From Parus major (lineage: Eukaryota; Chordata; Aves; Passeriformes; Paridae): DNA of 64,000 bases. This document shows positions 15,001 through 26,710 of the stretch, in pieces (the stretch's first letter is position 1; every line of letters starts with the position of its first letter). The translations under genes were made by a program, and so were the position numbers. Location of the stretch: the NCBI RefSeq assembly GCF_001522545.3, contig NC_031771.1, forward strand, positions 24,058,847 to 24,122,846, read 5' to 3'. Below the pieces are notes generated by a model. The model ran no database searches, was not told the DNA's origin, and saw only the letters and a program-made list of their open reading frames with translations.

Positions 15001-17037
15001 ATAGAACTGAATCATGTCAGATACAGGGTCTTGGATTTGAACTATGGATCCAAATATTTTTCCAAAGATCCTTTTATTAGAAACCTATGTGTGGACATAA
15101 GGCTCATAAGGAAGAAGTTTGTGCAATATGACACCAATTTAAAGAACTCCAGATGGCATTGTCAGTTGGTTGGTCGGTTGGAGAAAGAAGCTTAAAAGAA
15201 GAAGAAAATAAGGAAAGAAAGTTAAAAAGTTACCAGTGTCCATTATATGTAACCATCTTTGCTTGTGATAATGCCATCGACCTTGACCCTATTAGAAGGC
15301 TCACCTCTGGCTTATAGCACACAGTTCAACCTGTAATCAATTACACCCAAGCAAGCTGTCAGTAGCTGAGAGTGTTGCACAAATAGTTTATCTTAATGTT
15401 TATCTGAAAAATATTCACAAAGACTGAGATGGGGAATCACATACAGTCAAAATAAGCAGCTGGTCAGACATTCTTAGTAAAATAGCATCTCTTTTCCCTT
15501 TATAATTACTAGAAAATCTTAGTTTTGTTGAACAAATGACCAATGAAATCTATGGAATTATTTTCAATTACTTAGATTTGTGGTATGCTGTGAACAGTTA
15601 TTTCTTCTTTTACACTACTCTCACCACACCTTAATCTCCCAAGGACAGCAGTTATTCAGTTCAGTTATATAAGGATATCACTAATTGAAGAGGTCATGTA
15701 GAATTACCAAAAATTATATGATGGAGCAAATAAGATTTTTCAGGACTGTTTTGAAACAAGAAAATGAAAAAAAAAACATAAAAGAAGGCTACAGTAGCGC
15801 AGTAGATTGCTGATGTGATGACAAAATTCAGTATTATGAATATATTGAAAGATGAGAAATTAGTAGACTGTTCTTCAGTAAATCCAAATAGCCACTCATT
15901 TGCTGAATGAATCAGAGCAAACTATCTCAGTGGTGAGAAGACAAGCAAAAATCTGCAAGACATATTAGAACATGCAGAGAAATTATCTCATTGCCTCCAC
16001 CCAAAGGTGAAGCTAAGGCTTTTAAACTTCCTTGACAGCATTGGGCATGACAGGGAAGCAGATGAAGCAGACCATTTCCTTTCAGACATAGATCTTCCTG
16101 CTGTGTTCTGCATCTCCTTGTGTTTAAGAACAGATTCTAACAGTGTAGGCTGCATGGCTCTGCCTTAACTCTATGCACAAACTGGGACACCATGCAAAGC
16201 CAGGAGGCTGCTGGCAAAGCTGCTGCATTGCATGGTACCAGTTCTCTGATTTGTGTACTGACTGGCTTCTCTCCATACCATGTAGACCCTAAACAGTTAA
16301 TTGTCTTTTATTCAGCAGTCATTCCTGTCAGTGTACTCTACTGTTATTCACCTTGGTGCTGGTAAATTAAATCAGAGTAGGGAACTGCTGCCAGATTTTT
16401 TTGTGAAGGACATTTCCCAGAAATGCCAGTGCCAGAAAGGTCAAAGGTACAGTTTAAAACCTCTTATAAACTTCAACTGTGTGGCCTTGCATGGATCCAA
16501 ATTCAGAATTTTCTTTGAGGCTGCTGACAAGGCTTTGACCAAATTAACCTTTTATATTCACTGCCTATTCCAAATGTTGGCAATGACCACTGGACCTTCT
16601 TGGTCTGGTATGTGAAAATAAAATCAAGTTCTGTTGTCCAAAATTAAAAGTATTGCTCATTATGTTTGATGCTAGTTATTCTAAAGAGTAAAGACTACCT
16701 CAGGTATTGCTTCTTCATTTGTTTTTGTTTTGAGACTTGGTGAAACCTCAGGACTTAAGTCTGGTATTTAGGGAAAGTGTAGATGGTATTTTGAATTATT
16801 TATGCAGTGCTCTTTAAAAAGTTTGATAAAAAATTAGCTGACAGCTTGTTATATGAATATAAGCAGGTAAGATTTATTTTTTGATGACAGCACTGAAGCT
16901 TGATTAAAATGTCTTTATTAAACTAGTACAACTGAAAAAAAAAAGGTAGCATGTGCTTGTGTGAGAACAGTACAGTTTATTACAAAGCAAAAACTTTGTC
17001 TAACAGCACAACAAGAAATAGTAATTGTACATCAGCT

Positions 17038-17063
17038 AGGTAGATAATCCAGGTAGATAATCC
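17038..17063. repeat. Perfect tandem duplication of a 13-bp unit
   Basis: The unit 'aggtagataatcc' occurs twice head to tail without mismatch. The lack of divergence suggests a recent slippage event. No function is implied. Confidence 0.9.
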
Positions 17064-17871
17064 ATTTCAGGTAAGTAATGGATTGAGCACCTCCAGGCAG
17101 TGCTTACACTGCTCATTTTGTTGGAAGGAAGGTGAGAGCCACATGAATGGCTATCAGTGCAGCAAACACAGGGACCTGAGCAAACCCTTCATGTTTCTAG
17201 GAAGACATAAGTGCTTTTGCAGATTCTGGAGACCATGCCAAATGTGCATATATCATGCTTATTTGTGTACTTGAACAGCTTTCATAACTAATTAGCCCTG
17301 ATTCTTCCAGTATTTGTGGACTGCTTATCTTAAGAGTGTGAGCCATTTTTGCACACCGAAGGATTATGGAAGTCCACCAAAAAAAGAAAAGGGTGTAGGT
17401 GTTATGACTGTAGCCATGTTGGAAAAAAAGAAATCCTATACAAGCATATGGCTTTCTAGCTACATTGAACTGGCTTTGAAAGTCCCCTTTCATGAGGGAA
17501 AACTTGGATTTGCAAAAGCCAAGAAAAGATTGACATCTGCAGCTACACATAAATGCTTTGCTGGAATGACTAATGGAAAAAGGTCAGCTATGAATATGAC
17601 ATGGTGACAAAAATCTAATCATTATGACCATATATAGATGTAAAACATGGAAAAACAAAGAACTACAATTGAAGACTGAGATCTATTAGAAATAGTACAT
17701 AAAAATTATATTGGTAAAAATCAAGCTTCTTGCCAGTTAGAATTCATTTAATATTTCATTTACTTCTTCAGTTCTGGAATAAAACCTCTTATAAGTACTT
17801 ATGGAAAATATGCCATTTGTATACCCATACTTTCTAAATTTATTATAGTGTTTAGGAAAACAGCAGATAGA

Positions 17872-17995
17872 TTTATACATAATAAAAGTAACTACAATGA
17901 CTGCTTCTGTTGTGTTGCAACAAAAATGTTCCCTTTTGTCCTCCAGAAGTTTGTAAACAGCTCCATCTTCAGGCATCATTCCCTGTACTAAAAAA
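17872..17995 (-). other. Weak exon-like stretch, minus strand (unproven)
   Basis: Read on the minus strand, a pyrimidine-rich run ending 'ttttcttttttag' (about 17986-17998) is followed by an open stretch reading QGMMPEDGAVYKLLEDKRE and then a further dozen or so ordinary-looking residues. The acidic, proline- and tyrosine-containing composition reads more like protein than most frames here. 'VYKLLEDKRE' has a loose resemblance to the 'VYxML' segment before the LIM domain of PDLIM-family proteins, but the match is short and I do not consider it homology. No good donor site closes the stretch: the nearest GT lies in 'cattgtagtt'. The frame stays open afterwards but becomes rich in hydrophobic and AT-type codons. 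It is most likely a chance open frame with a chance acceptor. Confidence 0.12.
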
Positions 17996-18771
17996 GAAAA
18001 TTGCAACAATCATAGCCAAAGCTTTCAGAGACCTGTTAGCATTTTGCAGTTTACGTTAACTTTCAGCAGTTAAACCAAAGTAATTTTCTCATATAACCAC
18101 TTCTCAGATATATTAAGCTAAAAGAAAATCATTGGGATTGAACCAAAAGTCTAACAAATAAATTCTTTCAGATCAGTGGCAAAGTAGATGCATGACAGTA
18201 GTATAGCTACTATACTGCCAGTACCTATATCTAAATTAGACTGAAACTGTGTTGCCACCACTAGAATGTCAGCAGACAGATCCTAAAGTGCACAAATCAA
18301 GTCAAATCAATTTTTAAAATGTGAATGTGGCTAAACAAAAATGAATTAAGTGAGAGGCAGCACAGAGAAAATGTTAACATACAGGAGATGAAATATTTAA
18401 AAGTCTTGGAGAGGGTACATCTCCCAAAATTGGACCTGCAGAATGGCCTTCTGATGACCATTCAGTGTGAAAATGAAAGATATAATTTCACATGCTTGCA
18501 GGAGTAAATGAGGTGTTCCTGGATATTCAGGAGAGTATAATTCTATTGTCTGATGGGTGTTTTTCTTCCCAGTGGCAGTGCCTGAATAAACCAGTGAAAT
18601 TATTTGATTTTTTTAATCTGAAAACCCATTGGAATATAGTTTGCCTCCAGAGCCTGGAAAATGGATCTCTGTTTATTTAATAGGATATTTGGTAGTGGAT
18701 AATATAATAATTTTTAGAACTATAAACTAAACTGGATATCTTAGTCTGTCAAATATCAGTGTTTGCCATTT

Positions 18772-18837
18772 TAACATACTATCTTCATAATTATTTCCTA
18801 CTAATAACATATTATCTTCATAATTATTTTCTACTAA
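18772..18837. repeat. Two-copy 33-bp tandem duplication
   Basis: Two adjacent 33-base units begin 'taacata(c/t)t' and end 'ctactaa', at 18772-18804 and 18805-18837. They differ at two positions, both C/T changes. This is a clean local tandem duplication that has begun to diverge, and it lies in AT-rich unique sequence. Confidence 0.92.
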
Positions 18838-21353
18838 TTCTGCTGGTCAGATTTGATCAGAACACTGTCATTCTGAAGTACTCTGTGGTTCCATGTTAAA
18901 TAGATGTACATGATCTCATTCTGTGTGAGTGTGTGTGTAGGTATAAATGAAACATTCTTTTCTTTAAGTTGTCACTTTCTGCACCCATCAGGAGTAAGAC
19001 AGGTAACTGACAACACAAAATATAACACAAAAGATATGCATGTTACTTCTCTGAAAGTGGCAATGCACAAAGAAGCCTTTTACTCCATTACATAAAGGTT
19101 CTAATTTCACCATCTCTCTCCATACATAGCCAGTCCTATCAAATTATTTGGACTATTTCTAATCTGAAAATAGGAACATGCTTGTATATCTTATGAAACA
19201 AATGTGCTGTGTTTCCCACACCCCCCCACCCCAAAATATTCTATCTACTCTTTGTGCCAAATGCCAAGGAAACTGAGTGTTTATAGGAAAGCACTATACA
19301 AGGTACAGGATGTGGATCAAACAATCTGTATGCAAATTTAATACATGCCTAGAGATGTTATTCCTAGTATGGTAAAATCCTGGCTGCACTGAAGCCTGTA
19401 AATTTCCATTGATTTACATGAAGCCTGGATTTCCTTTACACCATTTTCTTGCCATATTATAGAAACACTTAGCAAAACAATTGAATTTTAGAAAATTAAA
19501 GTATTTCTGTAACTATATTGATGGGATAACTGAGCATTTATTTGAAAATATAGGTTTGTGGGATCTTTATTTAAAAAAAAATATTTCTATTTAGACCTAC
19601 AGGACTTTTACCAACGTTAATGACATGAACTAATGATATTAGCTTTTATTAGAAAAAAAAATTGGGTCATTATTGGAGTTTATTGACATTAAGTTAAAAT
19701 CTTACAGTCTAGTTTAGTTACCTTAATAAGAAAAGATAATTCATTTTTGTCATTAGAAAAGGATACCACTAGTCTGAGTTTCTGATTATGCTTCTAACAA
19801 ACACTGAATTGTTCTTTTGGGGAGTATCCCATATCATCTCCTTGACTCATCTGCATTAGTTGGGTGGACAAACAAAAATTATTTTGGTAGCCTTGCTTAA
19901 ACGATTACTTAATTCTTTGCACAGTGCTTCAAATATGGCATTGAAGATATGTGCTGTAATTTTATTGTCAAAAACTGGGATGGGTTCCCCAACAAACCAG
20001 CTGTCTCATACAAGAAATACTTCTGCGGTGCCACGTAAATCTCTGGCCTTGTGATTATTTCTGAAGCTCTGTTCACCAGCAGTAGCAACAAAACAATTAA
20101 TTATGGCTGATAAAATGTTTTCACATGTGAAGCCACCTCCTCAAGAGATGGATTCCTTTGTAAAGAAAAAAAAAGCCAGAACTTTTCTGTGAGATGATTA
20201 TCTCATTCATAAACAGTGTCTGTAATTTTTATATCAATTTGTCACTGAAATGATCATCTTAATCATAAATTTCTAAGTAATAAAAGTTATGGATCTGGTG
20301 AGTAAAATAAATTTAAAAGCATTATTCCATAAGTTTGAATTTAAAAAAAAATAGAAATAAAGTGGGATATCGTTTCTCTGAGCCCTTTGCAAGAGAATGT
20401 GAAAAAAAAATCACTGAAGTGGCTTTTGTCTATCTCAAACTAGTGGATGCTAATCCTGAATCAATTACCTACCTAACTACCAAAAGATTTTGACCTAAAT
20501 CAGCATAAAGCTTGGATTTATTTGAAAATCTTTTATTTTTAGATATTTTGGCTGACAGAATTGCTTACATTAAAGGGCTGGATTGGGCACAAGTCTAATT
20601 TAGATTATTAATTTGAAGGACTCAGTTAGTGAGGACCTGAAGACTTTGGCAGGCAATGTACTTAATTCTATAATTTTTCAGGTATGCTTTCATAGCCTGT
20701 TATTTTACTTCCTTGCACACTCTCTTTTTCTCATTAAAAAGTTCAGAAGTAGAAACTTCCTCAGCCATTCTTCCCATAGGCTTGCAAAGTTGACAATATT
20801 CCTGTATGAATGTTCTCCCTGGGCAAGCATTCACTTTGGTTCCTTGAAGGGGGTTTTCCAGCCTGTCTGGTGACGCACGCTGTGCGTTGCCAAGCAATAA
20901 TGGAAATGAACCCATCAACTCATGGTTGCCTTCCCAGGATAATCTGCCACCCCATCTGTGCCTTTGCAGCAAACTTCTGCTCTTCCAACATCTGCCCAAT
21001 GGTTATTATACAATCCATTTAATATATTCCCGAGGAGCCATAACCACCGCTGTGCCTAGACGGGAGACCAATGAGGCCTCAGCAGACATGCCAGAGCAAC
21101 CTCTCCAGGGGATTGAACGGGAGCCAGATTCACCACAGTCAGTTAAGTACACATTCCTTTGGTACATGTGTGCCTAATCTAGTTTTAATTGAGCTCCATT
21201 GTTTTCATATATTTAGTAAACAAACATGCATAGGTACAAAAGCTGCTGCTTGTTGACAACACAAACAGTATGCAGCTTGCTGGAGCTTTGGGCAGGCACT
21301 CTTGGCAGTAGATGTGGTAGAGGGTATTTCATGAGCAGACATATTTCTTTGCG

Positions 21354-21390
21354 TTTTTTTCCCTTTTTTTTTTCTTTTTTTTTTTTTCTT
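21354..21390. repeat. T-rich low-complexity tract
   Basis: Runs of 7, 10 and 13 T residues are broken only by C. On the minus strand this produces an open frame rich in lysine, which is a composition artefact. Simple repeat. Confidence 0.88.
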
Positions 21391-22365
21391 TAACATTTCC
21401 TAGATATTCTTGTCCCAGCAGCCTATTCTAAGTGATTATCACAGCTGAGTGTAGGTGCAAACACAATGTCTTGCTCCATGCAGAGACCTCTGTGTGCCAG
21501 CATTGTTAGAGGGTATGAAGTGGGTTTTGTCTAGGTTTGCTCTCACTTTTTTTGATTAATATTAAGCCTCTTTAGACTGGGCTAAAAAGGCGGGGTTGTG
21601 CCACTGTGGTGACTCTTTTATTGCCTTACAGGGAACAGAGACATGTCATTCACTTTTCACCTACCTTTAAAAGGATAACCATTCTATATTTTTTTTTTCC
21701 CTATTGTTATTCAATATTCTCCATATGATATTTAGGGAAACCTTGACATTCTTTTTTTGTGGTGTGTTAGGTAAATGGTTGGGTGCCAAAAGAAGAGGGC
21801 AGCTCCAAAACTAAGTTCAAGTCATTTACATCCTTTTTTTGGTGATGGTTTTCATTTGCTTTCTATTGCATTAAGGTGGTCTGGGAAGACATGCCTACAT
21901 CAGAGCTTGTACCTGGCTCCTGTTGGTGAGGGATGAGAGACATTTGGGGCAGTTTCTTGATCATTACTTTTCTTGGATCCATCAGATCTCCAGTGGAAGC
22001 CCAGGAGGGCTGCCCTGGGAAAGAGCCATCCCCCTTCCAACCAAGCCGGACCCTGTTCTCACTGTCACTGCAAGAGAGGACAGGATGGATTGTTGGCAAA
22101 GACAGTGGTTTCCTCACTCCTTCCCTTGAGAGCAGTAAAAAATATTTTAGTGGTTGGATAATCTTTGCTAGTACACATGTCTAGATGGCAGCTCTTCTCC
22201 TGGCAGGTGGTCATGCATTTGTAAGCAGTCTCGTTGTGCTTAATTCATCCCAGTGTTACATCCTGACCAGGGGCTCCTGCTGCAAGACAGCTCTCAGCTC
22301 TTTGCAGGGGGGAATGCTGCATCCATTCATCAGGATGCTGTCCTTCATCTTAGCAAAGTCTCAAA

Positions 22366-22379
22366 GTGACATCTAGTGG
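22366..22379 (-). promoter_or_regulatory. CTCF-like core motif (weak candidate)
   Basis: On the minus strand the 14-mer CCACTAGATGTCAC matches the CTCF core CCASYAGRKGGCRS at 13 of 14 positions; the second of the two central G's is T. Roughly one 13/14 match is expected by chance in 64 kb on both strands, so the match alone is not evidence of binding. No flanking upstream CTCF module was recognised. Confidence 0.2.
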
Positions 22380-25260
22380 AATACCTAGTCTCTGTGGGGA
22401 AATTTAATTAAACCACAGTCCCTTTATACCAGCACAAATATTGTGAAGGAAAACAACTCAACTCCTTTGACATTTTTACAAATAGGTTCAGTGGAAACTG
22501 CTGTGTTTACTTTAACTGACATTTGTTTTTTCAGTCAATTATCCCTCAGCCTTTTTTTCTTCCATAATTTATTACATGCTGCTCAGCCATAATAATAAAT
22601 ACAAAGTTGTTCCCTCTTTCTGTTGTTGTCTTGCAGGCTATGCTATGAACAAATGAAATAAAAATGAGTGCCCCTAATCTCCCTTGCTTTTCCATCTCTG
22701 TGGTAGCCTCAGACTATTTATTATGGACCTTAGCAGTCTCATATGGAGCAAAGTTTAATCCCTAATGTGAACAGAAGATTAGTCTGAAACTCTAGTGATT
22801 TTTTTCCTCCTGCTTATGTACTGCTTCAAAATGCATGAAAGACACTAAGGGTTGTTTGGGTTCTTATTTTTTGCCATTTCAGTGGTCTTTTGAGCAAGCC
22901 CTTTAACCATAACACTTAAAAACACCTTTTAGCCAGATGACACCTTTCTTACTTAGTTGTTCTCTCTGAGCTGAGATAAAAACTCCATCTTTATTCAGTT
23001 CTTTACTTCTCACTTCTATTTTTTTCCAAGAATTTCAGGAAATCTTTAAACTTCTCCAAAGAAAATGTACCCAAAATTCCAGTTTGTAAAAAGAAGGCCT
23101 TTATAATGGGTGGTGGAATGACAGGCTGGACTTCTGCAAGTGTTTCCATTGGTTTCAATGATTGGGTTGTAGCCAAAGCTGCAATGAAAAATTATCTTTC
23201 GGGTTCTTCAATGAAAAGCTGTCTGAATAGAGAAGAAACATGACTTTTTATTTTTTAATTTGCTGGTTTAGAATGAAAATTATATGATTTCAAGGGCAGA
23301 GCATGTTCTTCACAACTCTTTGGCATGCAGCAGCTGTGCTTTAAGTGATTTAAGAAAAATCAGTGAAACAACAGAGTGCACTATGCACTCATTTAATCCA
23401 TCAGGTACTGTCATGCTGCTAACTTTCCTTTGTGCAGAGAAATAATCTGATCTTTAGTTCAAATCTTTTATTGAAGCAAACCAAATATTTTACAGCCAAC
23501 ATTCTTCAGCTGGTCATTTTATCTGAAAATGTTTCCATTTTCTGAACAGTGATTTTTTATAAAATCCTACCAGTTGAAAGCTATTTTTCTTCCTTTATTC
23601 TTCATAAACAGAAAAAGGAGAACCTCAAGAGCTACATAAAGCTTTATATTCCATCTGGGAAGCTCATCAGCCATTCACAGAAATGAAGCTATTTAAAGTA
23701 ATGGTAAATAGAGATGTGAACATTTGGAATTTGGAAACTGAATCCACTGGAAATAAGTTATTTTTCAAAGACCTTTTCAATATGGCTTTTGCCAATAATA
23801 GAGTGAATCTGGGACATATCTAATGATTCTACAAAAATCCTTTATGTTCAGTCTACCAAATACTTAGGAAAACAGGAGGACAAAAAAAGAGAGGAAGAAT
23901 GAAAATTTATAGCAAATCAATATAGAAATTGCCTGTATTTTATCAGAATGTGACAATGTTAATTTTTTTTATTTCTTGTGCCTAAAACTTATTGCACTTA
24001 TTGCTAAGTGCACCTTGCTTAGAAATGATTCCTCGCCACAAAATGCTTTCCAATGAAATGTTTAGAAAACCAGCTGGAAGAGGGATTTCCTTTAATCAGT
24101 TTGGAACTTAACAAACAGTTCACTTATGTTTTAATTGGGATATGCTGGAAAATGCCCTTCAGATTATAATTGTCTTTTTGAGCCATAGGTTTTCTTTGAT
24201 TTCTGCAGTAAGTTCTACAGGTGTCAAAGGAAGTGACTTCATATGGCTCCTAGAGGAACTGAAATAAGGAAAAAGAAATGAAAATCAAAACAAAAACTCA
24301 AAATGTGGTATGGACTTACTGTACTGACTTTCCTGTAAGTCTGTTTTTCCTGATCTGATACTAAACCTGGGTTTTACCATGTATGGATGAAGAGCCTAAC
24401 TTCTCTTATTCTTGACTGACTCTGGTGAGGCTTGAAAGGAACCCTCTGATTTACATTAATGTAAAAGCAAAACGAAGGACTAACTGGGACATGCATAATT
24501 AAGTTCACCAAGCAGAATGCATGTGGTCACACCTTTGCTAAATTCCCAAAGGAGCTTTTTAACTGGAAAGGGAGACAAATGGTGTGAGTGCAACACAATG
24601 CCCTGGTGAAAGCTTAAGTGGGTAATCCTGCTCGGAGGAAGAGTAGAGCTGAGGTTGTCATCCTGGGTAGAACGCTGAAACAGCAGCCGAAAAAAAGAGA
24701 AAGGGATCTATAGGCTGCACTGACATGTTTCATTTTACACACCTCAAATCAGCTTCTTTCTTTCTTTTTTATTTCCAGCCTTAATTCATAAAGAAGTTGG
24801 CCAGCTTCTTAAAGGTTGGTTTCATTGAAATTAATCATTTGAATAGCTCTAAAAATGTGACCCAGAAAGGTCACTTCCATTGACATTGTGAGCACAGCAA
24901 AATAGCTGAGACATCCTACTGCAACTTTTCTGAAAAGATGAGTTCAAACCTTGAGACTGAATAGCTAATTCTGTATCAAATTATGAAAAATAATATAACC
25001 TCTTTTATGAGGTGCTATTTGATAAGGATATTTTTATTAGTTTTAAGTTTAAGGTAATTTGATTGAATGTATTCATTGAGATAGGATTTTTAAATTGTCA
25101 TTCCACGTTTCAGGTTACCTCCTGAAAGAAATAAATGAGTGAATGATCTTTACTTCAAATACAGATGTTTTTCCTAGAATAAGGGCTAGATCTTACCAGT
25201 TCAGTCCAAGTTAGAGACTAATGATAGCCTTCTGAGTGTGATTCTGGCCCTGGTAACAGG

Positions 25261-25288
25261 AAAAAAAAAAAAAAAAAAAAAAAAAAAA
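25261..25288. repeat. A28 mononucleotide tract
   Basis: Twenty-eight consecutive A residues follow 'ggtaacagg' and precede 'gacaaccc'. It is the longest A tract in the window. I could find no retrocopied gene body upstream and no flanking direct repeat, so it is treated as a simple repeat. Assembly length errors are common at such tracts. Confidence 0.92.
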
Positions 25289-26188
25289 GACAACCCAAGA
25301 GAGAACTACACCTGTGCTTGTCAATAAGCAGTTTCTTCAGAGAAGTTAGACAAGCATGTGACATAGACACTACTGCATATAATTTCTAATTTCCTGAGAA
25401 CCAGTTTACTTTTGACCACCAGCAGGGTTTCTTTGTTTTTCATTAGGACACGGCTAAAGCTCTCTGTGTAACCATATCCAGATTGCTAATGAAAAAATAT
25501 TGTCTGGAGTCACACATGCAATCTGCAGACTGTGGGTATAATGAGAGTAGGGAGCAATGTATCAACCTGTGCATGTACTGAGTGGCTTTGTTACCATACC
25601 ACTGCCTCAACTGAGCCTATATTGTGCTGCTTATTTTGACAGATGTGTGTGAAAATCTGCCTCTAGGTGGAGTTTCTATAGACTAGTTCTTTTGCAGACT
25701 TCAGGCCCTTTCATCTTTCCTTCCTTTTCTTATTTTTATTTTTGACTCAGTGCCCTATTCTCACTAGTGAAAATTGAATTGAATTCTAATTAACTTAATA
25801 GAAATAGCATAGATTCTTATATTCTGGGAAATGTAATGCATTGCAACAAAATTGCCTCCATTATGCTTCAACTGCAAATGATGCTCACCATGTAATGTAA
25901 TATTTTTTGGTGAGGACTGACAGATTTCCTGAGATGGTTCTGTGCAGTAAAAGCTGTATGATAAGGCAGGCTGGGCTGGGCTGTGGATAGTAACAAATCT
26001 GTCATTGATTGTACAGCCACAAACGCACAGACTCCTTCACAACTACAAAACCAGTGTGGTGCAAACAAAGGACAGATGCTTCTTGAAACCAGAATAAACC
26101 TGATTCTGATGATCTGGGGCCCTCTGAACTCACTCTCCATTTTTCCATCCAATGCCAGGAAGGCTGTAGTTGTTGTAAGATACACCAT
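25289..26188. other. Non-coding sequence between poly(A) tract and longest open frame
   Basis: Unique sequence with no supported gene. The minus-strand frame at 25868-26188 (106 codons) and a plus-strand frame at 25983-26198 overlap on opposite strands. Neither has a recognisable domain, and both look like chance frames. Confidence 0.5.
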
Positions 26189-26710
26189 GTGCTTCTAGGG
26201 TGCTATCCTGTCTTCTTATTTGCCCTCTGCTCTCCCATGCATTTCAGCCAAAGTTTTATCTACAAATGCCTCCTTACAGATCAGAGCTCACCTCGTTCTT
26301 ATGGTGGTGTAAAGTTGATGCCCGGGGCACAGGGGGAGAAGACGCAGAAGAGGGAAGCAATTATTCTCTCCATACGTAGGCGCTTCCTCCTTCTCTTCCA
26401 CCCCTTAGAAGCACAGGAAATTCATCCTCAAACCATATGGTACCTAGAGATACGCTGTCTTGGGGGAATGCCAAGGGCCCAGCAGCACCCTCAGGGGCCA
26501 AGGGGTTCCTTTGCCTCACCTCCTCTCCCCAACTTTCCATGGCATGCTTCCCTTCATAAGTTTCCTTATCACACTTCTGCCAGTGCATCTCCTCTTGGCC
26601 TACAACACCTGTGCTGCATTACAGTGCAGAAAACAATACCCACACTGAGACAGGCAAACTGTATTTCATTTGTCAGCCTCGCTCAGCTCCAGAAAAGCCA
26701 CTGGAATTAA
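26189..26710 (+). other. Longest open frame in the window, unrecognised, probably non-coding
   Basis: A stop-free frame of 173 codons that begins at GTG. The first in-frame ATG is at 26237, giving 157 codons; an ATG at 26187 is in another frame and is stopped at once. The conceptual protein is rich in P, H, S, L and Q and has no domain, signal peptide or membrane segment I can name. The minus strand is also open over 26361-26588, as expected where local GC is raised. No promoter, intron signals or poly(A) signal were tied to it. A chance open frame in a GC-richer patch is the simplest reading; a lineage-specific exon cannot be excluded. Confidence 0.15.

Larger units (their letters stand above)
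9198..18771. other. Non-coding sequence with simple repeats only
   Basis: No gene is supported here. It holds an AT-rich tract (9345-9396), a T tract (11997-12008) and two small local duplications (11228-11279 and 17038-17063). The longest open frames are 129 codons on the minus strand at 13761-14150, 117 codons on the minus strand at 17197-17550 and 104 codons on the plus strand at 16301-16615. They have no recognisable domain, and the frames at 13.7-14.2 kb and 17.2-17.6 kb are overlapped by open frames on the other strand. A weak exon-like stretch on the minus strand near 17.9 kb is listed separately. Confidence 0.55.
18838..25260. other. Non-coding sequence, no gene seen
   Basis: Unique sequence. 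The plus- and minus-strand open frames around 20.7-21.2 kb overlap one another, are under 100 codons and show no domain. A patch at about 20870-21120 keeps several CpG dinucleotides and is discussed as a candidate conserved element. A T-rich tract lies at 21354-21390 and a C-rich run at 19219-19234. A weak CTCF-like motif lies at 22366-22379. Nothing else could be identified. Confidence 0.55.

Noticed and set aside
16301..16615. 104-codon plus-strand frame as an exon
   Set aside because: Cysteine- and phenylalanine-containing sequence without any family resemblance, and no clear acceptor/donor pair.
21205..21396. Lysine-rich minus-strand frame as a nuclear localisation-like protein
   Set aside because: The lysine run is only the complement of the T-rich simple repeat.
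25261..25288. Long A tract as the tail of a processed pseudogene
   Set aside because: No gene-like sequence upstream and no flanking direct repeat; bird CR1 machinery does not normally make poly(A)-tailed retrocopies.
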